11,146 nucleotides of DNA. Origin: Gammaproteobacteria bacterium (GTDB lineage: Bacteria > Pseudomonadota > Gammaproteobacteria > Nitrosococcales > Methylophagaceae). Positions 7,540-11,146 of the stretch are shown one piece after another. The notes below the pieces were generated by a model. The model was given only the letters and a program-made list of their open reading frames with translations, ran no database searches and was not told where the DNA came from. Every line of letters begins with the position of its first letter. Position 1 is the stretch's first letter. The position numbers and the translations under genes were made by a program. The stretch is taken from positions 1 to 11,146 of the forward strand of contig QNEY01000032.1 in the NCBI GenBank assembly GCA_003645385.1. The letters are read 5' to 3'.

Positions 7540-7807
7540 TTGGGAACAGTTAATCAAAGATTGCTTATATCAATCATCGCACACTGCGAGGTGGGGTTGC
7601 TTAGATAAGAACTGTAAACTATTCCGCATCATAAATTTTAAGAATGTCTACGTCCCTCAACACATTGTCAGTACAATGGAACTTGATGGTAGATTGACCC
7701 TGCAAGAAAGTGGGTTCTACAAGTACATCAATGTAATAAGGCGTCGTGCTACAAAGCCCAGTAAAATAAAATTCAAAAGGCGTAAAATAGGTGTTGACAC
7801 TCATTGA
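7490..7807 (+). CDS. small basic protein of unknown function
   Basis: A 105-aa basic protein, not recognised. The best start is GTG 7490 with AGGAGA (7477-7482) 7 nt upstream, giving VAEVRQRRKLTKRKDADWEQ. An upstream ATG in the same frame at 7433 would add a segment lying inside the exonuclease gene without an RBS. The protein has two Cys around a Trp-Gly pair (ARWGCLDKNC), a beta-rich middle (LFRIINFKNVYVPQHIV) and a basic C-terminus (KIKFKRRKIG). It could bind nucleic acid. Its final codons contain the -35 box of the next promoter, so it ends the recombinase/exonuclease unit. Confidence 0.72.
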   Translation: MAEVRQRRKLTKRKDADWEQLIKDCLYQSSHTARWGCLDKNCKLFRIINFKNVYVPQHIVSTMELDGRLTLQESGFYKYINVIRRRATKPSKIKFKRRKIGVDTH

Positions 7808-7822
7808 ACCTTTGGGTATATA
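7794..7822 (+). promoter_or_regulatory. sigma70-type promoter P2
   Basis: TTGACA (7794-7799), a 17-nt spacer and TATATA (7817-7822), followed by TAGT. Layout and flanks match the promoter at 2803, including TTGACACT and GGTATATATAGT. It should drive the unit beginning at 7855. Confidence 0.85.
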
Positions 7823-7854
7823 TAGTGGCATACTTAATAAATACAGGGGGCAAC

Positions 7855-8058
7855 ATGAATTTCAAAAACCGTAGAGTTGTGGTAGGCATTAGCAAGACAA
7901 TCAATTTAGGTAACTATGAAAGTATGAGAATCCATACTGGAATGGAAGCTGACATAAATGATAAGGCTGATGTTGACGAAGCGTACAATGAATTGTTTGA
8001 AGAGTGTACCAAGCAACTGCTTGAGTACGAAGAAGAAATAATCGGAGGTGAGAAATGA
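7855..8058 (+). CDS. small conserved phage-type protein, unknown function
   Basis: A 67-aa protein: MNFKNRRVVVGISKTINLGNYESMRIHTG, then an acidic helical half (DKADVDEAYNELFEECTKQLLEYEEEI). I recall the pattern 'VxVGxSxTINLGNYESMRxxxGxE' from small proteins of unknown function in many phages; this is memory, not a search. ATG 7855 follows AGGGGG (7845-7850) by 4 nt. An in-frame upstream TTG (7804) lies in the promoter and is excluded. It is the first gene after promoter P2, and its stop overlaps the HU-like start (ATGA), so the two are probably coupled. Confidence 0.8.
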   Translation: MNFKNRRVVVGISKTINLGNYESMRIHTGMEADINDKADVDEAYNELFEECTKQLLEYEEEIIGGEK

Positions 8059-8327
8059 ATCGTAAAGAACTTGTAGCAGCAATCGCTGAGGAAACTGATC
8101 AAACACTTATCGTAGTTGGTGGTGTTGTTGATTCACTGTTTAGTGTTATCACAGATGCTTTGGCTGATGGTGAAGAAGTAGTACACGCAAATTTTGGTAA
8201 GTTCCATGTGCAACGCAGTAAGGCTCGTAAAGGGCGTAACCCTGCAACTGGCGAGGCAATTGATATTGCTGCCAAGAACCATGCAAAGTTTAAACCACGC
8301 AAGGTTCTGAAAGACGCATTGAATTAA
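8055..8327 (+). CDS. HU/IHF-family DNA-binding protein
   Basis: A 90-aa histone-like protein of the bacterial HU/IHF superfamily. The N-terminal helices (MNRKELVAAIAEETDQT...VVDSLFSVITDALADGE) and the family signature NFGKFHVQRSKARKGRNPATGEAI, with the beta-arm Arg-Asn-Pro that intercalates into DNA, are intact. It would bend or compact DNA during replication, recombination or packaging. GGAGGT (8044-8049) is 5 nt before the ATG. It follows the NLGNYESMR protein with an ATGA overlap. It is single-chain length and carries no extra domain. IHF versus HU type cannot be settled here. Confidence 0.93.
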   Translation: MNRKELVAAIAEETDQTLIVVGGVVDSLFSVITDALADGEEVVHANFGKFHVQRSKARKGRNPATGEAIDIAAKNHAKFKPRKVLKDALN

Positions 8328-8526
8328 CCAGCAGAAATGTTGCGGGTACGCCCTTGTGCGTAAGCTGTGAGATTATGTTCGAGCAGCAGAACAGGGCGGT
8401 TGTGGGGTTTGTACCCCCTATGCGAAGGTGATGGGGAGAATTTGAAACTCTTGCCATGTACAGCACTTGATACCTGCATCATCAGTTTTAGTTTTAGAAT
8501 ATTTAATTTTATTGGGGAGCAGTACA
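8328..8526 (+). promoter_or_regulatory. 199-nt structured leader before the 249-aa gene
   Basis: A non-coding gap with strong pairing. GGGTAC (8344-8349) pairs with GTACCC (8411-8416), and directly inside GCCCT (8350-8354) pairs with AGGGC (8393-8397), giving an 11-bp compound stem with a bulge on the 3' side. That bulge holds GGGG (8404-8407), which can instead pair with CCCC (8414-8417), so the folds compete. The last 50 nt are AT-rich and unstructured up to GGGGAG (8514-8519), the RBS. I found no convincing promoter inside. It may be an autoregulatory or riboswitch-like leader; this is inferred from pairing alone. Confidence 0.45.
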
Positions 8527-9276
8527 ATGGCAAAGTTACATCAAATCCTGGCTACAGAGTCAGACCTTGAAGGCAAGTACAAACGTACTTGTGAAGAAAC
8601 GAAAAAGACTTTCGGAAAGAAAGCAATGTTTACTGGTGGGCACCGTAAACTGGTTGTGTTTGACGACACAGACAAAATTGATCACCCTGAAGAACATCAG
8701 GCCATGACCACCACTGTGCATGAACGTATGAAGTTTACAGGTGGGGCTATCAGCAACTATCTTGATGCTTTGTTCCAGAAGGAAGCTACCAATCAGGAAG
8801 CTCATGCTGACCTTGACGTTGATGGTGTCAGTATTGGCATGGCACTTCCAGCTACGTTTTTGCTTGCGTTAGAATCTCGTTTGAAGTATGTACGTGGTGT
8901 TTATGAAGCACTGCCTACCCTGCAAGCTGGTGTAGACTGGAAACCTTCAACCGATAAGGGTGACGGTATCTGGGACATGGTGCACCCTGAAGAGAAAATC
9001 AAAACCAAAATGACTTTCAAGTCTCAGATTCTGGTTGAACCTACTGAACACCATCCTGCCCAAATTGAAAAATGGGAAGAGCAGGTACCAGTTGGTAAAT
9101 TCGTCAAGCATGTATGGTGCTCTATGATCACCTCCCATGAAAAAGCTGAAATCCTTGGGCGTATTGACCGACTACTTCAGGCAACCAAGCAGGCTCGTCA
9201 ACGTGCCAATGCTCAGGAAATTGTCAAGGGTAATGTTGGCAAAAGCATCATGGACTTTATCAACGACGGGAAGTAA
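8527..9276 (+). CDS. conserved phage/bacterial protein of unknown function (DUF7873-like)
   Basis: A 249-aa soluble protein opening MAKLHQILATESDLEGKYKR. The opening, the central LPATFLLALESRLKYVRGVYEALPTL, the PTEHHPAQIEKWEEQVPVGKF segment and the C-terminal RIDRLLQATKQARQRANAQEIV...VGKSIMDFI match my memory of a family found in actinophages and bacteria that begins MAKLNQIIAVEKG (I believe DUF7873; from memory). No catalytic motif, signal peptide or membrane segment is visible. The conserved His-Pro (EHHPAQ) is the most enzyme-like feature. ATG 8527 has GGGGAG (8514-8519) 7 nt upstream; the open frame upstream has no ATG/GTG with an RBS. The unusually long structured leader implies separate regulation. 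Confidence 0.82.
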   Translation: MAKLHQILATESDLEGKYKRTCEETKKTFGKKAMFTGGHRKLVVFDDTDKIDHPEEHQAMTTTVHERMKFTGGAISNYLDALFQKEATNQEAHADLDVDGVSIGMALPATFLLALESRLKYVRGVYEALPTLQAGVDWKPSTDKGDGIWDMVHPEEKIKTKMTFKSQILVEPTEHHPAQIEKWEEQVPVGKFVKHVWCSMITSHEKAEILGRIDRLLQATKQARQRANAQEIVKGNVGKSIMDFINDGK

Positions 9277-9489
9277 ATGTTTGATAACGGACAAACGGTG
9301 GTGCATGTCAAAACGGATGCTGAGTACATTGTACTTGAAACTCCTGATGACAAGCACCGCCTTGAACATAGCAACGAACGGTACTACTCGTATTGCCCTG
9401 CTGATGATCGCTGGTCAATTCATAAAACGGTGTGGGTACGTTGTGAAAAAGAAATGGAAGATGGCAGGTTCATACTTGCCATTAAGTAG
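9277..9489 (+). CDS. small hypothetical protein
   Basis: A 70-aa protein starting MFDNGQTVVHVKTDAEYIVLETP and ending WVRCEKEMEDGRFILAIK. The 'G-x-TV-x-HVKT...Y-x-VL' opening and WVR near the end recall small DUF1653-like beta-barrel proteins (weak, from memory). ATG 9277 directly abuts the stop of the preceding gene, with GGGAAG only 3 nt upstream, so it probably relies on coupling. The stop codon (9487-9489) overlaps the first two bases of the tRNA-Gln gene. Confidence 0.75.
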   Translation: MFDNGQTVVHVKTDAEYIVLETPDDKHRLEHSNERYYSYCPADDRWSIHKTVWVRCEKEMEDGRFILAIK

Positions 9490-9569
9490 GGGGTTGGCGA
9501 AGTCTGGCTCAACGCACTTGCCTTTGACGCAAGCATACATCGATGGTTCGAATCCATCACCCCCTTCCA
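9488..9569 (+). tRNA. tRNA-Gln (anticodon UUG), CCA encoded
   Basis: Full cloverleaf. Acceptor AGGGGGT (9488-9494) pairs with ACCCCCT (9559-9565). T8, A14, G15, GG and A21 are in place in the D-arm. Anticodon stem CTTGC/GCAAG encloses loop CTTTGAC, anticodon TTG (9524-9526). The T-arm is GATGG-TTCGAAT-CCATC, then T73 and CCA. The variable region is 8 nt, longer than the usual 4-5. It would read CAA (and CAG). The 5' end lies within the preceding stop codon. Confidence 0.93.
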
Positions 9570-9583
9570 ACTAAAGGTTGCTT

Positions 9584-9826
9584 ATGTGGAAATTATGTAA
9601 TATGCTTTTTGGTTGGGACTATGTGCAAATAGCACATAAGTATAGAAGTGGTGGTACGATGCGTGTCACCATAGCCCCAAATGGAACCAGAATTATAAAA
9701 ACAAAACGGAATGGGGTCATTCATTTTAGTGATCCCCTACCTATTGGTGGCTTAATCACTGAAAGCGGGTGGACAGTATTACCACTTACTCCAGGAATAA
9801 CAGAACAGGAGAAACATAATGCGTAG
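9584..9826 (+). CDS. small hypothetical phage protein (LFGWDYV type)
   Basis: An 80-aa protein beginning MWKLCNMLFGWDYVQIAHKY. Similar openings with an aromatic 'LFGxDYV' occur in short phage proteins of unknown function (memory). The rest is beta-like (TMRVTIAPNGTRIIKTKRNGVIHFSD) with a Pro/Gly-rich end. ATG 9584 follows AAAGG (9573-9577) by 6 nt; an upstream in-frame TTG (9578) would erase that spacing. It begins 14 nt after the tRNA-Gln CCA and would be co-transcribed with it. Its last codons overlap the short minigene at 9819. Confidence 0.75.
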   Translation: MWKLCNMLFGWDYVQIAHKYRSGGTMRVTIAPNGTRIIKTKRNGVIHFSDPLPIGGLITESGWTVLPLTPGITEQEKHNA

Positions 9827-9854
9827 TACATCAGGGGGGATCTCAGTCATGTAA
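9819..9854 (+). CDS. 11-codon minigene / leader-peptide candidate
   Basis: ATG 9819 to TAA 9852-9854 encodes MRSTSGGISVM. AGGAG (9807-9811) lies 7 nt upstream, a better RBS than most genes here. It overlaps the end of the preceding frame, and its stop touches the first base of a terminator-like hairpin (9854-9871). That geometry fits a leader peptide whose translation affects the hairpin, or a short phage minigene. No codon run points to a specific amino acid. Confidence 0.35.
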   Translation: MRSTSGGISVM

Positions 9855-9876
9855 GTGGCAATCACGCCACTCTTTT
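9854..9876 (+). terminator. weak intrinsic terminator or attenuator hairpin
   Basis: AGTGGC (9854-9859), loop AATCAC, GCCACT (9866-9871), then CTTTT. The 6-bp stem and short T run make a modest intrinsic terminator. It lies between two small coding units and directly after the minigene stop, so partial read-through (attenuation) is likely. Confidence 0.45.
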
Positions 9877-9894
9877 AGTTAAAGGAGACATGAC

Positions 9895-10047
9895 ATGGGT
9901 AAAGGTAAATCAGGACATAAGACCAACGAAGCAGCAGCAAAGAATCGTGCACGCTATAAGTTGGAAGGACGTTGCGAAAAGAATAAAGCACGCAAGGCTC
10001 GCAAGGAAGCAAAGAAGCAAGCTAAATTGAAAGCAAAGCGTGCATAA
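9895..10047 (+). CDS. 50-aa highly basic protein
   Basis: The protein is MGKGKSGHKTNEAAAKNRAR..., ending QAKLKAKRA: about 20 Lys/Arg in 50 residues, Ala-rich, and likely one long basic helix. AAGGAG (9882-9887) is 7 nt before the ATG. An ATG in another frame at 9890 lies too close to the RBS. The composition resembles small nucleic-acid-binding or ribosomal-type peptides; no family was recognised. It sits between the minigene/terminator and the structured spacers of the tRNA cluster. Coding is supported by the excellent RBS and in-frame basic composition. Confidence 0.7.
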   Translation: MGKGKSGHKTNEAAAKNRARYKLEGRCEKNKARKARKEAKKQAKLKAKRA

Positions 10048-10053
10048 CAAATG

Positions 10054-10109
10054 ACTGACAGGCTATAAAGCTGGAACAGCCCCTTCCTAATAAGTTGGTG
10101 CCTGTCGGT
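10054..10109 (+). ncRNA. structured spacer A (10-bp closing stem)
   Basis: ACTGACAGGC (10054-10063) pairs with GCCTGTCGGT (10100-10109) with one G-U. Inside is a GCTG-GAA-CAGC hairpin (10070-10080). No T run follows, so it is not a standard terminator. It could be an RNA domain or a processing stem in the tRNA transcript. Confidence 0.35.
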
Positions 10110-10115
10110 GAACAA

Positions 10116-10227
10116 ATGTGGAAACGTCAGGTGTGCGTGGGTGAAGCTGGAGATTGTGACCATTCTCCGTAAGGCTTTATACCATGGCACCCTAATCAAG
10201 CGTTGCAAGCGTAGTACGTTTCCATGT
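10116..10227 (+). ncRNA. structured spacer B, candidate stable RNA before tRNA-Ile
   Basis: A closing stem TGGAAACGT (10119-10127) / ACGTTTCCA (10216-10224) extends to 12 bp with wobbles (10116-10227). Within it, GGGTG/CACCC (10139-10143/10188-10192), AAGCT/GGCTT (10144-10148/10173-10177) and GGAGA/TCTCC (10149-10153/10164-10168) stack into one long interrupted hairpin. There is no open reading frame with an RBS. The stem ends 2 nt before tRNA-Ile. T4's tRNA cluster also encodes stable RNAs of unknown role (RNA C and D), a possible precedent. Confidence 0.45.
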
Positions 10228-10229
10228 GT

Positions 10230-10305
10230 AGGAGTGTAGCTCAGTCGGTAGAGCACTTGCCCGATAAGCAAGCTGTCGTTGGTTCGATCCCAACTATTCC
10301 TACCA
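10230..10305 (+). tRNA. tRNA-Ile (anticodon GAU), CCA encoded
   Basis: A 76-nt cloverleaf. Acceptor AGGAGTG pairs with TATTCCT (two G-U), the D-arm is GCTCAGTCGGTAGAGC, and anticodon stem CTTGC/GCAAG encloses loop CCGATAA, anticodon GAT (10263-10265). The T-arm is GTTGG-TTCGATC-CCAAC, then A73 and CCA. Position 33 is C instead of the near-universal U. It would read AUC/AUU. Confidence 0.93.
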
Positions 10306-10314
10306 AAAGCAGTT

Positions 10315-10395
10315 TTGAATAAGTACTGTCTGGGGAATGGATTAAAATGTATAAAGATCTTGTATCCCTTAAAAACTTTATACATACTTATTCAA
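10315..10395 (+). ncRNA. structured spacer C (11-bp plus 9-bp perfect stems) before tRNA-Asn
   Basis: TTGAATAAGTA (10315-10325) pairs perfectly with TACTTATTCAA (10385-10395), and TGTATAAAG (10348-10356) with CTTTATACA (10376-10384). The two 3' strands are contiguous, so the helices can stack with a 22-nt bulge (10326-10347) on the 5' side. GGGA (10333-10336) in the bulge can pair with TCCC (10365-10368) in the loop as a short pseudoknot. It ends 7 nt before tRNA-Asn. Confidence 0.45.
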
Positions 10396-10402
10396 TTTAT
10401 GC

Positions 10403-10478
10403 TGGCGTATAGCTCAGTTGGTAGAGCAGTAGATTGTTAATCTATTGGTCACAGGTTCGAGCCCTGTTTCGCCAGCCA
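10403..10478 (+). tRNA. tRNA-Asn (anticodon GUU), CCA encoded
   Basis: A 76-nt cloverleaf. Acceptor TGGCGTA pairs with TTCGCCA with one T-T mismatch (6-67). The U1-A72 pair and G73 match bacterial tRNA-Asn. The D-arm is GCTCAGTTGGTAGAGC, and anticodon stem GTAGA/TCTAT encloses loop TTGTTAA, anticodon GTT. The T-arm is ACAGG-TTCGAGC-CCTGT. Confidence 0.94.
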
Positions 10479-10492
10479 ACAAATTACAAAGT

Positions 10493-10540
10493 TTTGATAC
10501 CATGCTGACCAATGCCATGGAGCCTGCGAGTGGTATCAAA
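10493..10540 (+). ncRNA. structured spacer D (10-bp perfect stem)
   Basis: TTTGATACCA (10493-10502) is exactly complementary to TGGTATCAAA (10531-10540), around a 28-nt GC-richer loop containing CCATGG. There is no T run and no frame with an RBS. It begins 14 nt after tRNA-Asn. Confidence 0.35.
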
Positions 10541-10544
10541 TTAA

Positions 10545-10653
10545 CTGACCTGTTCCTGTACAACTGGGGACTGAACCTGACAACCCACATTCATGTGGGG
10601 TAAGTAGAGAGTTACAGACAGGCATGTCTACTCTCATAATTAGGGCAGGTTGG
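10545..10653 (+). ncRNA. structured spacer E, multi-helix region before tRNA-Tyr
   Basis: An outer stem (10545-10555 with 10643-10653) is 11 bp but has several G-U pairs; its core is ACCTG/CAGGT. It encloses CCCACA-TTCA-TGTGGG (10584-10599) and a two-part hairpin GAGAG...CTCTC (10607-10611/10631-10635) with AGACA-GGCA-TGTCT (10616-10629) at its tip. The inner hairpins are solid; the outer stem is weak. It ends 11 nt before tRNA-Tyr. Confidence 0.35.
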
Positions 10654-10664
10654 GCATGTATAAC

Positions 10665-10749
10665 GGGGATATATATCGTTATGGAGGCGAACAAGACTGT
10701 AAATCTTGTCTTATAGGGTCTGTGGGTTCGATTCCCTCTATCCCCACCA
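10665..10749 (+). tRNA. tRNA-Tyr (anticodon GUA), CCA encoded
   Basis: An 85-nt class II tRNA. Acceptor GGGGATA pairs with TATCCCC. The D-stem is short (TCG/CGA), with GG in its loop. Anticodon stem CAAGA/TCTTG encloses loop CTGTAAA, anticodon GTA. A long variable region follows, then the T-arm GTGGG-TTCGATT-CCCTC with one T-T mismatch, A73 and CCA. The D-arm and T-stem are weaker than in the other tRNAs here, but the identity is clear. Confidence 0.85.
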
Positions 10750-10751
10750 TA

Positions 10752-10837
10752 GGAAGGTACCGCTAAACGGTTGGCAAACGGGCTTGAACCCCGTGGCATG
10801 GTCAAACATGGGCGTTCGATTCGTCTACCTTCCTCCA
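10752..10837 (+). tRNA. tRNA-Ser (anticodon UGA), CCA encoded
   Basis: An 86-nt class II tRNA. Acceptor GGAAGGT pairs with ACCTTCC, and anticodon stem ACGGG/CCCGT encloses loop CTTGAAC, anticodon TGA. The variable arm has a CATG-GTCAAA-CATG stem, and the T-arm is GGGCG-TTCGATT-CGTCT with two G-U. The discriminator is U instead of the usual G73 of bacterial tRNA-Ser. It starts 2 nt after tRNA-Tyr, so they share a transcript. Confidence 0.87.
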
Positions 10838-10840
10838 TGC

Positions 10841-10922
10841 GGAAGAGTCGCTTAATGGTAGAGCACCTCACTGCTAACGAGGCGTGGTAAAACATGTGTA
10901 GGTTCGACCCCTATCTCTTCCG
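10841..10922 (+). tRNA. tRNA-Ser (anticodon GCU), CCA not encoded
   Basis: An 82-nt class II tRNA. Acceptor GGAAGAG pairs with CTCTTCC and the D-stem is GCTT/GAGC. Anticodon loop CTGCTAA gives anticodon GCT on stem CCTCA/CGAGG with an A-C mismatch next to the loop. The variable arm is CGTG...CATG and the T-arm GTAGG-TTCGACC-CCTAT, with G73. The next bases are CCC, so CCA must be added by nucleotidyltransferase, unlike the five other tRNAs. Confidence 0.88.
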
Positions 10923-10928
10923 CCCTGC

Positions 10929-11017
10929 GTACTTAGTTCAATTTGTCATTGACAATCAGTTCAATACGTGGTTAAGTGTATATATAATGACACTTACCAA
11001 CAAATTGAACTGAGTAT
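10929..11017 (+). promoter_or_regulatory. operator-like inverted-repeat region around a putative promoter
   Basis: Arms 10931-10946 and 11000-11015 are complementary over 16 bp with one G-U, extendable to 18. Between them are TTCAAT (10960-10965), 17 nt and TATAAT (10983-10988), a plausible promoter. TTGTCA-T-TGACAA (10943-10955) is a perfect palindrome, and TAAGTGT (10973-10979) / ACACTTA (10990-10996) is a palindrome straddling the -10. AGTTCAAT occurs twice directly, 23 bp apart (10935, 10958), and once inverted (11004-11011). This is typical of a repressed promoter, here ahead of the HNH-like gene. Confidence 0.5.
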
Positions 11018-11020
11018 TTT

Positions 11021-11146
11021 ATGCAATTCCTATCAAAAAAACAAACATGGCAAAATCTAAAAAGAAGATGCGTTAAGAATAAAGAAACAAAATGCTTGGA
11101 ATGGCAAGGTGCTATAAGTGGTGGTTACCCAAATATAGCTATAGAA
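11021..11146 (+). CDS. HNH endonuclease-like protein, 5' part only
   Basis: Forty-two codons run off the end of the window: MQFLSKKQTWQNLKRRC..., then ETKCLEWQGAISGGYPNIAIE. The 'K-C-L-E-W-x-G-A-x-x-x-G-Y-x-x-I' pattern is typical of the N-terminal part of phage free-standing HNH (homing-type) endonucleases; the HNH active site itself would lie beyond the window. There is no clear Shine-Dalgarno; the A/T-rich upstream bases are part of the operator-like region. Free-standing HNH genes next to phage tRNA clusters are common. Both start and family are provisional because only the first part is visible. Confidence 0.6.
   Translation, partial: MQFLSKKQTWQNLKRRCVKNKETKCLEWQGAISGGYPNIAIE

Noticed and set aside
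8467..8500. TTGATA ... TAGAAT as a promoter for the 249-aa gene.
   Set aside because: Spacer of 22 nt, outside the functional range for sigma70.
8324..8570. Open frames on both strands within the 8328-8526 leader.
   Set aside because: No RBS-supported start, Cys/Arg-rich random composition, and strong base pairing better explains the stretch.
9137..9574. Plus-strand 145-codon open frame.
   Set aside because: It overlaps two better genes in another frame and reads through tRNA-Gln, ending in a translated T-arm.
10347..10412. Short frame MYKDLVSLKNF... of about 21 codons in spacer C.
   Set aside because: The purine-rich GGGGA is too far upstream, and the frame enters tRNA-Asn; the perfect stems explain the sequence better.
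9954..10895. Two open frames on the minus strand (9954-10385 and 10536-10895) giving peptides such as SWDRTNDSLLIG.
   Set aside because: They run antisense across tRNA-Ile and across the Tyr/Ser tRNAs. Such peptides are typical artefacts of translating tRNA genes; there is no RBS and no relation to neighbouring genes.
10949..10988. TTGACA (10949-10954) as -35 for TATAAT 10983-10988.
   Set aside because: The spacer would be 28 nt (24 nt to the earliest TATATA). TTCAAT at 10960 with 17 nt is the better partner; TTGACA is half of a palindrome.
1..11146. CRISPR array, insertion sequence or integrase/att site.
   Set aside because: No regularly spaced direct repeats, transposase or integrase gene, or end-of-tRNA duplication was seen in the window.

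Overview
This window looks like the replication/recombination block and part of the tRNA cluster of a tailed double-stranded DNA bacteriophage. All well-supported protein genes lie on the + strand, are tightly packed with ATGA, GTGA or TAATG overlaps, and follow purine-rich Shine-Dalgarno sites. Two TTGACA-17-TATATA promoters and an HU-like protein fit a phage of a proteobacterium, but the host cannot be read from the sequence. I saw no capsid, tail, packaging, integrase or lysis gene.

Layout. (1) 9-2806: a uracil-DNA-glycosylase-like/3'-5' exonuclease/family A DNA polymerase fusion and a small unknown gene. (2) A sigma70-type promoter at 2803-2831 drives a UvsY-like mediator candidate and a gp32-like zinc-binding ssDNA-binding protein. 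(3) A 115-nt structured leader (4464-4578) precedes three small unknown genes, a UvsX/RecA-like recombinase, a zinc-ribbon protein, a FEN-type 5'-3' exonuclease and a small basic protein. (4) A near-copy of the first promoter (7794-7822) starts a unit encoding a small conserved phage-type protein and an HU/IHF-like protein. A second structured leader (8328-8526) then precedes a 249-aa protein of a widespread phage/bacterial family of unknown function, followed by small unknowns. (5) 9488-10922 holds six tRNAs: Gln-UUG, Ile-GAU, Asn-GUU, Tyr-GUA, Ser-UGA and Ser-GCU. Two small coding units lie between the Gln and Ile genes, and the gaps hold several large inverted repeats that look like folded RNAs. 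(6) 10926-11020 is a dense promoter/operator-like region ahead of a truncated HNH-endonuclease-like gene that runs off the end.

How it works together: polymerase, 5' exonuclease, gp32-like protein, UvsX-like recombinase and UvsY-like mediator form a T4-style replication and recombination-dependent-replication toolkit without T4's gene order. The tRNAs would supplement host translation. The least explained parts are non-coding: two structured leaders (one able to pair exactly with a ribosome-binding site), five structured spacers around the tRNAs, an 11-codon minigene ahead of a hairpin, and the multi-repeat control region before the HNH gene. These are the best candidates for undescribed biology here.
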